A program made the translations under genes and the position numbers. From the NCBI GenBank assembly GCA_025450255.1, contig JANWHV010000268.1, forward strand, positions 1 through 5,266: a stretch of DNA of 5,266 nucleotides. The letters are read 5' to 3'. Positions 1-5,226 of the stretch are shown in pieces. Source of the stretch: Chloroflexota bacterium. GTDB lineage: Bacteria > Chloroflexota > UBA5177 > JANWHV01. Under the pieces are notes generated by a model. That model was given only the letters and a program-made list of their open reading frames with translations, was not told where the DNA came from and did no database searches. Position 1 is the stretch's first letter. Each line of letters begins with the position of its first letter.

Positions 1-1
1 G

Positions 2-331
2 GTGGCCCTGGCGGCTTCCATCGCCAGGCGGCCGCGGCTACTGGCTCTGGAAGAGCCGACCCGCGGCGTGGATATCCACACCAAGGTGGATATTTACGCC
101 TTATTGCGCACGTTCTCCCAGGAGGGAAAGGGCGTGCTGATTTTCTGTACCGAGGTCTCTGAGGTATTCGAGGTGGCCGATAGGGCTTTTGTCGTGGACA
201 ATGGCTACCTTTCCCCGCCGCTGGACGTGAAGTCGTACGCCAAAGTGGAGGGGCTGGCGGCGGATATTACGCGCCTGGAAAGCCATTGGCGCACAGCCGG
301 TATAACGGCGGCAGACGGAGTAGGGGCGTAG
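2..331 (+). CDS. Sugar ABC transporter ATP-binding protein, C-terminal fragment (5' end outside window)
   Basis: This is the last 109 residues of a sugar-importer ATPase, probably the second nucleotide-binding domain of a roughly 500-residue RbsA/XylG/MglA-type protein with two fused ATPase domains. The frame is already open at the window edge, so the GTG at position 2 is an internal valine. Visible parts are the helix that follows the signature motif (ALAASIARRP), the Walker B and D-loop stretch LLALEEPTRGVD (visible residues 13-24), and the strand FCTEVSEVFEVADRAFVV where a switch histidine would normally sit. The first acidic Walker B residue is Glu rather than the usual Asp, and no switch histidine is visible. 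Second domains of this family are known to be degenerate and largely structural. The domain would sit on the cytoplasmic face of the membrane and pair with the permease encoded 59 nt downstream. Transported sugar: not determinable from this fragment. Confidence 0.9.
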   Translation: MALAASIARRPRLLALEEPTRGVDIHTKVDIYALLRTFSQEGKGVLIFCTEVSEVFEVADRAFVVDNGYLSPPLDVKSYAKVEGLAADITRLESHWRTAGITAADGVGA

Positions 332-372
332 GTGAAAGTTGGCTCGCCAGGCACCCGACCGGTGCGCGGCGC

Positions 373-380
373 AAGGAGGG
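373..380 (+). promoter_or_regulatory. Ribosome binding site that sets the permease start
   Basis: AAGGAGGG lies 10 nt before the ATG at 391. It is the only strong Shine-Dalgarno sequence in the 59-nt gap after the ATPase gene. It favours ATG 391 over the in-frame ATG at 286, which lies inside the ATPase gene. Confidence 0.75.
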
Positions 381-390
381 AGCCGTAGGC

Positions 391-1464
391 ATGTCTGAAT
401 CGTCGAGCGCGGAACCGCGAACGTCCGCGGAGCCAGAGGTCCCAGCCGCGCCAGCCGGGCGGCTGCGCTCGCTGGGTATTCCCCTGTCATTGCTCCGCAT
501 TGGGGGTCTGCTTGCCGCGATCGTCGTGATCATGATTATTTTCCAGTTGCAGAACTCCTATTTTCTGACCAAGGACAACATGCTGGAGTTGATCCGCTCC
601 ATGAGCACCCTTGGCATCGTGGCGCTGGGCGAGACGCTGGTAATCATCGCCGGTGAGATAGATCTCTCGGTAGGCGCCGTGTACGGCTTCTGCGCCATGG
701 CCCTGGGCGAGATGTGGATGCACGGGATGTCGCTCTGGCTGGCGCTGCCGGCCGCGCTCGTCATTGGTATCCTTCTTGGTCTGGTCAACGCCTTCTTCAC
801 CGAGATCGTGGGCATCCCCTCGTTTATTGCTACCCTGGGCATGTTCAGCCTGGCACAGGGCCTCACCTACCTGATCAGCAACTCGCAGAGCATCAATCCC
901 CAGTTCGGCACCCCACCCGTCGACGCCGGGGAATTCAGCTTCTTTCATGGCCTGAGCGGATCGCAGCTTCCCTACAATGTCCCCACGCAGATTGTCTGGC
1001 TGGTAATTGCCGCGGTGCTGATCGGCTTGCTCTTGCATCGTTCGCTGTTCGGCTTCCGTCTCACCGCGATCGGCGGCAATCCCGAGGCGGCGCGCTTGAT
1101 AGGACTGCCGGTCAGGCGCTACAAGTTCTGGGTGTTCGCGATCAGCGGGCTGTGCGCGGCGATTGGCGGCATACTGGATTTCTCGTTCATCAGCTCGACC
1201 TCGCCCAACGCCGGCATCAATAACATCACCTTCCCCACCTTTGCCGCCGTGATTATCGGCGGCGCCAGCCTGAGCGGCGGCAAGGGCACGATGGTGGGGA
1301 CGCTGGCCGGCGCCCTCCTGCTGGGCACGATGGCCAACGGCCTGAACCTCAACCTCGTGGATCCGTTCGTGCAACTGGTCGCGGTCGGCGTCGTGACCAT
1401 CGCCGCCGTGTCGCTGGATCGCTGGGCCGGCCTGTTCGGCGCCCGCACCCGTGGCCGTCGCTAG
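391..1464 (+). CDS. Sugar ABC transporter permease (ribose/rhamnose-type)
   Basis: This is an inner-membrane permease of the ribose/xylose/rhamnose importer family (BPD_transp_2 type), which forms the sugar channel and docks on the ATPase. At 357 residues it is slightly longer than usual because of a polar, Pro/Ala-rich N-terminus of about 30 residues. About ten hydrophobic segments can be drawn, near residues 37-53, 72-88, 94-110, 114-136, 143-163, 200-217, 245-262, 281-297, 300-316 and 326-345. Family hallmarks are AGEIDLSVGA (87-96), GIPSFIATLG (141-150), the cytoplasmic coupling-loop sequence AIGGNPEAARLIG (226-238), and AAVIIGGASLSGGKGT (285-300). The start at 391 is set by the AAGGAGGG ribosome site. 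The frame stays open back to 286, but that 35-residue extension overlaps the ATPase gene and is unlike the family. The gene is probably co-transcribed with the ATPase. No periplasmic binding protein gene is present in the window. The sugar cannot be read from the permease alone. Confidence 0.93.
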   Translation: MSESSSAEPRTSAEPEVPAAPAGRLRSLGIPLSLLRIGGLLAAIVVIMIIFQLQNSYFLTKDNMLELIRSMSTLGIVALGETLVIIAGEIDLSVGAVYGFCAMALGEMWMHGMSLWLALPAALVIGILLGLVNAFFTEIVGIPSFIATLGMFSLAQGLTYLISNSQSINPQFGTPPVDAGEFSFFHGLSGSQLPYNVPTQIVWLVIAAVLIGLLLHRSLFGFRLTAIGGNPEAARLIGLPVRRYKFWVFAISGLCAAIGGILDFSFISSTSPNAGINNITFPTFAAVIIGGASLSGGKGTMVGTLAGALLLGTMANGLNLNLVDPFVQLVAVGVVTIAAVSLDRWAGLFGARTRGRR

Positions 1465-1509
1465 ACCGGCTTCAGCCACACGGGCACGCCACCGTATATA
1501 CCCCCTTTG

Positions 1510-1543
1510 GCCTATCCAATACAGAACTCTGTATTGGATAGGC
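1510..1543. terminator. 34-bp near-perfect palindrome, probable bidirectional terminator
   Basis: The left arm from 1510 (gcctatccaatacaga) is the exact reverse complement of the right arm ending at 1543. That gives 16 bp on each side of a 2-nt centre (ac); as RNA the loop would be four bases (AACU). It lies in the 78-nt gap between two convergent genes: the permease ends at 1464, and the SDR stop codon (read on the minus strand at 1545-1543) touches its right edge. This placement suits a terminator serving both genes. Neither strand has a U-tract after the stem, so it is not a canonical intrinsic terminator. A protein-binding site is the alternative. Confidence 0.6.
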
Positions 1544-2358
1544 TACTCCTGGGTCCAGGGCGTGCCCGAGGGTGACTGCAGCCCACCTTCGATCCAGAGG
1601 AACTGGCCGTTCGTTGCGGCCGCGTCGTCGCCGAGCAGGTACAGCACGCGCTCCGCGGCCTTGTGCGGTGGATCTCCGCCCGTACGTTCCACCCAGGCCG
1701 CCCAATCACGAAGGCCCGAACCTTCCTCACCTAGCGGCGCGGCGCGATCCTTGATATCCTGCCACATCTCCGTCTTGATATCGCCGGGATGGAGCGCATT
1801 GACCGTCACCCCTGTGCCCGTGAGTTCGGCTGCCAGGCTCCGTGTCATTGCGTTCAGCGCGATCTTGCTGGCGGTATAGGCGCTGGTGAGCGGTCCCGGA
1901 GGGTGAAGGGCGGCAGCGGAACTGATATTGATGATCCGGCCCCATCCGCCTTCGACCATGCCGGCGACGAAGGCGCGGCACAGCAGGTACGGGCCGAACG
2001 TATTTACCTGAATCGTGCGGATCCATTGCTCGGGATCGCTGTCCTGGAGCATGGAGATCGGGCCATACATGCCGGCGCTATTGACCAGCACCGTGGGTAC
2101 GCCCAGCGCGCGCGTCACCGCGGGCCGCAACTGGTCCAGTACCGCTCCGCCATCGGTCACGTCAATTGGGAAGACTTCGGCGGCGCCCCCAGCCGCGAGG
2201 ATAGCCTTTCGAGTTTCCTGCAATTGCGCCTTGCCGCGCGCGACGAGCGCCACGCGCAGACCCTGAGCGGCCAGTGCCTCGCTGATGGCGCGTCCCACGC
2301 CGCGCCCGGCGCCGGTGACCACGGCAACCTGGCCGGAGAGTCGAGCGAACTGCTCCAT
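1543..2358 (-). CDS. Short-chain dehydrogenase/reductase (SDR), candidate sugar 1-dehydrogenase
   Basis: This 271-residue cytoplasmic oxidoreductase belongs to the classical SDR family, a single Rossmann domain of typical length. Visible motifs are the cofactor-binding TGAGRGVG (15-22), Arg41 after the second strand (favouring NADP(H)), PIDVTD (64-69), NSAG (93-96, a variant of NNAG), Asn119, Ser147, the catalytic Tyr161 and Lys165 in YTASK, and the PG motif (191-192). The chosen start gives the usual few residues before the first strand. An in-frame ATG at 2406 would add 16 glycine-rich residues partly encoded by a G-run, which is unlikely. The gene is convergent with the permease and divergent from the ApnL-like gene. 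SDRs include FabG-like reductases and aldose 1-dehydrogenases acting on L-rhamnose, L-fucose or glucose. The lactonase and mutarotase next door make oxidation of a sugar to its lactone a reasonable inference, but the sequence does not prove a substrate. Confidence 0.92.
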   Translation of the reverse strand: MEQFARLSGQVAVVTGAGRGVGRAISEALAAQGLRVALVARGKAQLQETRKAILAAGGAAEVFPIDVTDGGAVLDQLRPAVTRALGVPTVLVNSAGMYGPISMLQDSDPEQWIRTIQVNTFGPYLLCRAFVAGMVEGGWGRIINISSAAALHPPGPLTSAYTASKIALNAMTRSLAAELTGTGVTVNALHPGDIKTEMWQDIKDRAAPLGEEGSGLRDWAAWVERTGGDPPHKAAERVLYLLGDDAAATNGQFLWIEGGLQSPSGTPWTQE

Positions 2359-2365
2359 ATGCCTA

Positions 2366-2374
2366 CCCCCCCCC
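2366..2374 (-). promoter_or_regulatory. G9 homopolymer acting as or next to the SDR ribosome binding site
   Basis: On the minus strand a run of nine G residues lies 7 nt before the ATG at 2358. It is the only purine-rich stretch near that start, so it probably serves as the Shine-Dalgarno sequence. Its being a homopolymer is unusual. Confidence 0.45.
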
Positions 2375-2539
2375 GTGTTCCGCCCTAGCCCACCCTCGTG
2401 TGCCATTTGGCCGCGTGCGCCCCTGGAACAAACCGAGGATATGCGCCGGATAACATTGCTTGCTCAAGGTGGAAGACCCGGCCCGCGGCCCGGGCGCTGG
2501 CTGCGAGCAGCACTCCAGATCCGGCTCAACGGTCCGTGC

Positions 2540-2551
2540 CCGGCATGCCGG
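2540..2551. repeat. 12-bp perfect palindrome in the SDR leader
   Basis: ccggcatgccgg reads the same on both strands. It lies within the predicted 5' leader of the SDR transcript, about 55-65 nt after the predicted transcription start. It could be a protein site or chance in GC-rich DNA. Confidence 0.3.
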
Positions 2552-2582
2552 CCATGCAAAATATCAGGGCCAGATGCACCCA

Positions 2583-2604
2583 ATGCTGGAATCCATTCCG
2601 GCAT
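2583..2604. promoter_or_regulatory. 22-bp dyad, candidate regulator operator
   Basis: The arms atgctggaat and attccggcat are inverted copies with 9 of 10 positions matching and a 2-bp centre (cc). With only two bases between the arms, the full stem could not close as an RNA hairpin, so a dimeric DNA-binding regulator is the better reading. It begins about 9 bp downstream of the minus-strand -10 box, over the first transcribed bases of the SDR mRNA. That is a classic position for a repressor. No regulator gene is in the window. Confidence 0.4.
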
Positions 2605-2612
2605 ACCTCTCG

Positions 2613-2641
2613 ATTATATAGCGCGCCATTCGGGCCTTCAA
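2613..2641 (-). promoter_or_regulatory. Sigma70-like promoter for the SDR gene
   Basis: Read on the minus strand: TTGAAG (2641-2636), a 17-nt spacer, then TATAAT (2618-2613). The -10 box matches the consensus exactly and the -35 box at 4 of 6 positions. Predicted transcription start is near 2606, giving a leader of about 248 nt before the SDR ATG. Confidence 0.55.
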
Positions 2642-2671
2642 TGGCCCGGCGCCGGCAGAGGCGCCTCAGAC

Positions 2672-2700
2672 TTGACAGCGATCCGGCAACTGCGTATGCT
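2672..2700 (+). promoter_or_regulatory. Sigma70-like promoter for the apnL-rhaM operon
   Basis: TTGACA (2672-2677), a 17-nt spacer, then TATGCT (2695-2700). The -35 box is exact and the -10 box matches at 4 of 6 positions. Predicted start is near 2707, about 54 nt before the ATG at 2761. Its -35 box lies 30 bp from the -35 box of the opposing promoter, so the two promoters are back to back. Confidence 0.6.
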
Positions 2701-2748
2701 CCTGATGGAACGGTTCCGGTGACGATTGCTGTATCGAGCCAGCCGCCT

Positions 2749-2753
2749 GGGAG
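2749..2753 (+). promoter_or_regulatory. Ribosome binding site that sets the ApnL-like start
   Basis: GGGAG lies 7 nt before the ATG at 2761. It supports that start over the ATG at 2398 and the in-frame alternatives upstream of the predicted promoter. Confidence 0.6.
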
Positions 2754-2760
2754 TTGCAGG

Positions 2761-4737
2761 ATGTCGCGCCCTCGCCATCAGCTCTGGTATGGGCGCGATG
2801 CTGCTGCGCCTGCCCGCCACGCGCTGCGAGCGGGGCCGATCAGCGCGCTGCTGGAGGGCGCCGACCTGCGCCGGGTGTGCTTCGCCGATGTAGAGGTAGC
2901 GCAACGGATCTACGTCGCCGTACGTGACGAAGTCTGGAACACCATTCCGGCTCAATACGCCGATTGGCAACTGGATATCGCCGCCGACCATTTCACCATC
3001 GGCTTCACCGCCCGCCATCTCTACCAGGACATCAACTTCTCCTGGCGCGGGCAGAACGCGGGCACTGCCGATGGCGTGATCGGCTACAGCATGAACGGGG
3101 TCGCCGGCTCTGACTTCCGGTCTTGCAAGATCGGTTTCAACGTGCATCATCCGTTGCATGGCGCGGTCGGGCGGCGTTTCACGGCGCAGACGCCAGGCGG
3201 CCCGATCGAGGGCGTGCTTCCCGCGCGCATCGCTCCCCAACTCTTTCAGGATGGGCACCTGACCGCCCTGTTCGCGCCCTACGATGCGTTGACTCTGGAG
3301 CCGCGCGCTGGGCTTACCGTGCGCTTCGACTTCGACGGTGATCTTTTCGAAATGCAGGATCATCGGAACTGGACCGATGGCAACTTCAAGAGCTACGGCA
3401 CGCCACTCTCCACACCCTACCCCATGGATGCCCGCGCGGGCCAGATTCTACACCAGGGCGTGACACTCCGCGTCAGCGGGGCGGCGCCTGCAAGATCGGC
3501 GGCGGAAGACGCGCCGCGCCTGGCCCTGGGGCCGCCCATCGGCACGAACTTGCCGCCCATCGGCACCTGCCTGGCGAGCCACGGCGGGGCGTTGTCCGAT
3601 CGCGAGGCCGGCCTGCTGCGGGCGCTAGCTCTGGATCATCTGCGGCTGGACCTGTATCTCGACCGTCCGGGCTGGCAGGATCAGTTGCGGCGCGCGGCCA
3701 GGGACGTCGGGGTGCTCGCGTCAAAGCTGGAGCTCGCCCTCTTCGTCTCTGATCATACGGAGGCGGCAATTGTCGACTGTGCCGCGCTGCTGCGCGCGCT
3801 CTCCCTGACGCCCGCGCGGGTGCTGGTGTTCCAGGATAGCGGCGGCCGCAGCACCGATTCGGGCTCGACGCCTGGACGCCTGATGCGCCGCGTGCGCGAA
3901 CGCCTAGATTCCTTGCCCGAAGGCGTGTTCCTGGCGGGCGGCACCAAGCAGTTCTTCGCGGAGATCAATCGCGACCCACCGGAAGTGGCTGCCATGGACG
4001 CGGTAGTCTTTTCGATCAATCCGCAGGTGCATGCCTGCGACGATACCTCGCTGGTGGAGAACCTGGAGGCCCAGGCTGACGTGGTGGAGTCGGCACGGGC
4101 CGTCGCACCCGATCGCCAGATCGTGATCAGCCCGGTCTCCTTCATCGGACGCGACGGCCCGTACGCCGCTGGACCACCCGAGCCAGGCGGCCTGCCGGGC
4201 AACGTGGATGTGCGACAGGCATCGCTCTTCGGCGCGGGCTGGACGGCGATCAGCGTGAAATATCTGGCTGAGAGCGGCGCCGCCTCGCTGACCTACTATG
4301 AGACGACCGGCTGGCTGGGTCTGATCGAGACTGATGCCGGTCCGTCCATGCCGGACCGCTTCCCGTCCCAGCCCGGCATCGTGTTCCCGCTCTATCATGT
4401 CTTTGCGGACCTGGCGGAATGGAAGAGTGCCGCCTTGCTGGAAATGCGTACCGCTGACTCCCTCGCGGTGGACGGGCTGGCGCTGCGCGACGGCGCGGGC
4501 GTGCACGTGCTGGCGGCCAACCTGACGGATCAACCGCAGACCGTGCGCATAGGGCCATTCGCCGGTCACGTCGCGCGCGTGCGCCTGCTGGATGAGGCAA
4601 CCGCGGAACGGGCCATGCACGATCCCGCTGGCTACCGGGTCACCGGCGCGGAGGAGAAGCTGACCGATGGATACCTGCGGCTGGCGCTGAGCCCGCTGGC
4701 GCTGGCACGCATAGACGAAAGCGGCGGAGAACGGTAG
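2761..4737 (+). CDS. apnL: D-apionate lactonase (ApnL) family protein
   Basis: This 658-residue protein resembles ApnL, the D-apionolactonase that hydrolyses D-apionolactone to D-apionate in plant-sugar catabolism. Matches recalled from that family are GFNVHHP (125-131), FEMQDHRNWTDGNFKSY (196-212) and SLTYYETTGWLG (509-520). The visible order is an N-terminal beta-rich domain (about 20-240), a (beta/alpha)8-like domain (about 255-555), and a C-terminal beta domain (about 560-655). Candidate active-site residues are Glu401 in FFAEINR, His424 in NPQVHA and Glu514 in YYETTG. No signal peptide is seen, so it is probably cytoplasmic. The start at 2761 follows a good ribosome site and lies just after the promoter; the open frame back to 2398 adds 121 residues without a domain. 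A 7-residue tandem duplication sits at the domain junction (258-271). It is followed 85 nt later by the mutarotase gene. Family membership is fairly secure. The exact substrate is inferred and could be another aldonolactone, or even a glycoside. Confidence 0.82.
   Translation: MSRPRHQLWYGRDAAAPARHALRAGPISALLEGADLRRVCFADVEVAQRIYVAVRDEVWNTIPAQYADWQLDIAADHFTIGFTARHLYQDINFSWRGQNAGTADGVIGYSMNGVAGSDFRSCKIGFNVHHPLHGAVGRRFTAQTPGGPIEGVLPARIAPQLFQDGHLTALFAPYDALTLEPRAGLTVRFDFDGDLFEMQDHRNWTDGNFKSYGTPLSTPYPMDARAGQILHQGVTLRVSGAAPARSAAEDAPRLALGPPIGTNLPPIGTCLASHGGALSDREAGLLRALALDHLRLDLYLDRPGWQDQLRRAARDVGVLASKLELALFVSDHTEAAIVDCAALLRALSLTPARVLVFQDSGGRSTDSGSTPGRLMRRVRERLDSLPEGVFLAGGTKQFFAEINRDPPEVAAMDAVVFSINPQVHACDDTSLVENLEAQADVVESARAVAPDRQIVISPVSFIGRDGPYAAGPPEPGGLPGNVDVRQASLFGAGWTAISVKYLAESGAASLTYYETTGWLGLIETDAGPSMPDRFPSQPGIVFPLYHVFADLAEWKSAALLEMRTADSLAVDGLALRDGAGVHVLAANLTDQPQTVRIGPFAGHVARVRLLDEATAERAMHDPAGYRVTGAEEKLTDGYLRLALSPLALARIDESGGER
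3531..3572 (+). repeat. In-frame 21-bp tandem duplication inside the ApnL-like gene
   Basis: The 15-bp sequence gccgcccatcggcac occurs at 3531-3545 and again exactly 21 bp later at 3552-3566, encoding PPIGTNL then PPIGTCL (residues 258-271). It lies at the link between the N-terminal beta domain and the barrel-like domain and keeps the frame. Confidence 0.7.
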
Positions 4738-4774
4738 CTGCCGGCGCGGCATGAGGGCCGTTATCGGGGATGGT

Positions 4775-4796
4775 GGGCGGCGACAACTCGCCGCCC
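4775..4796 (+). promoter_or_regulatory. GC-rich hairpin between the apnL-like gene and rhaM
   Basis: gggcggcga (4775-4783) pairs perfectly with tcgccgccc (4788-4796) around a caac loop, 9 bp with seven G-C pairs. It begins 38 nt after the apnL-like stop and ends 14 nt before the rhaM ribosome site. No U-tract follows, so it is more likely an mRNA stability or processing element, or a partial attenuator, than a full terminator. Confidence 0.5.
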
Positions 4797-4810
4797 GAGA
4801 GCCAGGAGAA

Positions 4811-4817
4811 GAGGTGG
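4811..4817 (+). promoter_or_regulatory. Ribosome binding site that sets the rhaM start
   Basis: GAGGTGG lies 5 nt before the ATG at 4823, with AGGAG a little further upstream at 4804-4808. It selects ATG 4823 over the in-frame ATG at 4751. Confidence 0.65.
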
Positions 4818-4822
4818 ATGGC

Positions 4823-5134
4823 ATGATCAGGCGAACCTTCGCAATGCGGCTCAAGCCCGGCGCGCTCGAGGAATACAAGCGCCGGCACGACCAGATCTGG
4901 CCCGAATTGGTCGAGGAGATCAAGCGCTGTGGCATCCACAGCATGACCACCGTGGTGGACGGCACGCTGCTGGTGCTGTTCTCCGAGATCGAGGACGAAG
5001 GTGCCTGGGATCGTCTCTGGCACTCCGACGTGCATATGCGCTGGGGTAAGGTGATGGAGCCGCTGATGGCTTTCCGCGACGACGGGATCGTGGATTCCAA
5101 AACCCTCGACGAGGTATTCCACCTGGAGACCTAG
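4823..5134 (+). CDS. rhaM: L-rhamnose mutarotase family protein (RhaM)
   Basis: This 103-residue cytoplasmic protein belongs to the RhaM (DUF718-type) family of small dimeric alpha/beta-barrel mutarotases, which interconvert the alpha and beta anomers of L-rhamnose. The length matches the roughly 104 residues of the Escherichia coli enzyme. MIRRTFAM at the N-terminus, Tyr18 and His22 in EEYKRRHDQIWPEL (16-29), and the segment HSDVHMRWGKVM (67-78) are family hallmarks; Tyr18 and His22 fall at the same numbers as the active-site residues recalled for E. coli RhaM. Gly75 replaces the second Trp of the Trp-Trp pair I recall there. ATG 4823 was chosen for its ribosome site and because it gives the family's N-terminus; an upstream ATG at 4751 adds 24 poorly conserved residues. 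It follows the ApnL-like gene and is probably in its operon, so it may serve the sugar of that pathway rather than rhamnose itself. Confidence 0.9.
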   Translation: MIRRTFAMRLKPGALEEYKRRHDQIWPELVEEIKRCGIHSMTTVVDGTLLVLFSEIEDEGAWDRLWHSDVHMRWGKVMEPLMAFRDDGIVDSKTLDEVFHLET

Positions 5135-5140
5135 TCGCGG

Positions 5141-5169
5141 AGCGAGCCATGCACCCAGGCACGCTCGCT
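5141..5169 (+). terminator. First hairpin after rhaM
   Basis: agcgagc (5141-5147) is complementary to gctcgct (5163-5169) across a 15-nt loop, starting 7 nt after the rhaM stop codon. No U-tract follows. It may help end transcription or protect the mRNA 3' end. Confidence 0.35.
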
Positions 5170-5190
5170 TCCTGCCCGCGACCGCTTGCG

Positions 5191-5226
5191 GCGTGAAAGC
5201 ACCCGGTTTCACGTGCTCTTTCACGC
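5191..5226 (+). terminator. Second hairpin after rhaM, likely operon terminator
   Basis: gcgtgaaag (5191-5199) pairs perfectly with ctttcacgc (5218-5226). The stem can continue through cac (5200-5202) and gtg (5213-5215) with a 2-nt bulge. The following bases are GC-rich with no U-tract, so termination would be Rho-assisted or of a non-canonical type. The rest of 5135-5266 shows no gene. Confidence 0.45.

Larger units (their letters stand above)
2359..2760. promoter_or_regulatory. Divergent intergenic regulatory region
   Basis: These 402 nt separate the starts of the SDR (leftward) and the ApnL-like gene (rightward). The + frame stays open from 2398, but the reading (Arg/Pro/Ser-rich, no domain) looks like an extension by chance. 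The region holds a promoter on each strand, a 22-bp dyad at 2583-2604, a 12-bp palindrome at 2540-2551, paired GGCGCC sites at 2648-2653 and 2660-2665, and a G9 run just before the SDR start. No riboswitch family was recognised. Confidence 0.7.

Noticed and set aside
351..365. Small hairpin (gcacc / ggtgc) between the ATPase and permease genes
   Set aside because: Only 5 bp, within the range expected by chance in GC-rich DNA.
286..390. Upstream ATG adding 35 residues to the permease
   Set aside because: It overlaps the ATPase gene and lacks a family-like N-terminus, while AAGGAGGG precedes the ATG at 391.
487..1479. 330-codon open frame on the minus strand opposite the permease
   Set aside because: Its translation is low-complexity Gln/Arg/Glu/Ala-rich and mirrors the codon structure of the real membrane protein.
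1789..2388. 199-codon open frame on the plus strand opposite the SDR
   Set aside because: It is the complement of a gene with complete SDR motifs and shows no domain of its own.
2359..2406. Alternative SDR start at ATG 2406
   Set aside because: It would add a glycine-rich stretch encoded by the G-run, with no good ribosome site; SDR proteins usually begin a few residues before the first strand, as from 2358.
2480..2511. GC-rich short palindromes (gcccgggc, gctgc/gcagc)
   Set aside because: Short and made only of common GC words; no arrangement relative to the promoters suggests a function.
2398..2760. Long N-terminal extension of the ApnL-like protein
   Set aside because: The extension has no domain, contains the predicted promoter, and the ATG at 2761 has a ribosome site and gives a start close to the first conserved segment.
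2638..3363. 241-codon open frame on the minus strand opposite the ApnL-like gene
   Set aside because: It overlaps conserved ApnL-type coding sequence and the promoter region and shows no recognisable family.
3904..5100. 398-codon open frame on the minus strand opposite the ApnL-like gene and rhaM
   Set aside because: It runs across two well-supported genes and their spacer, shows no domain, and is explained by high GC content.
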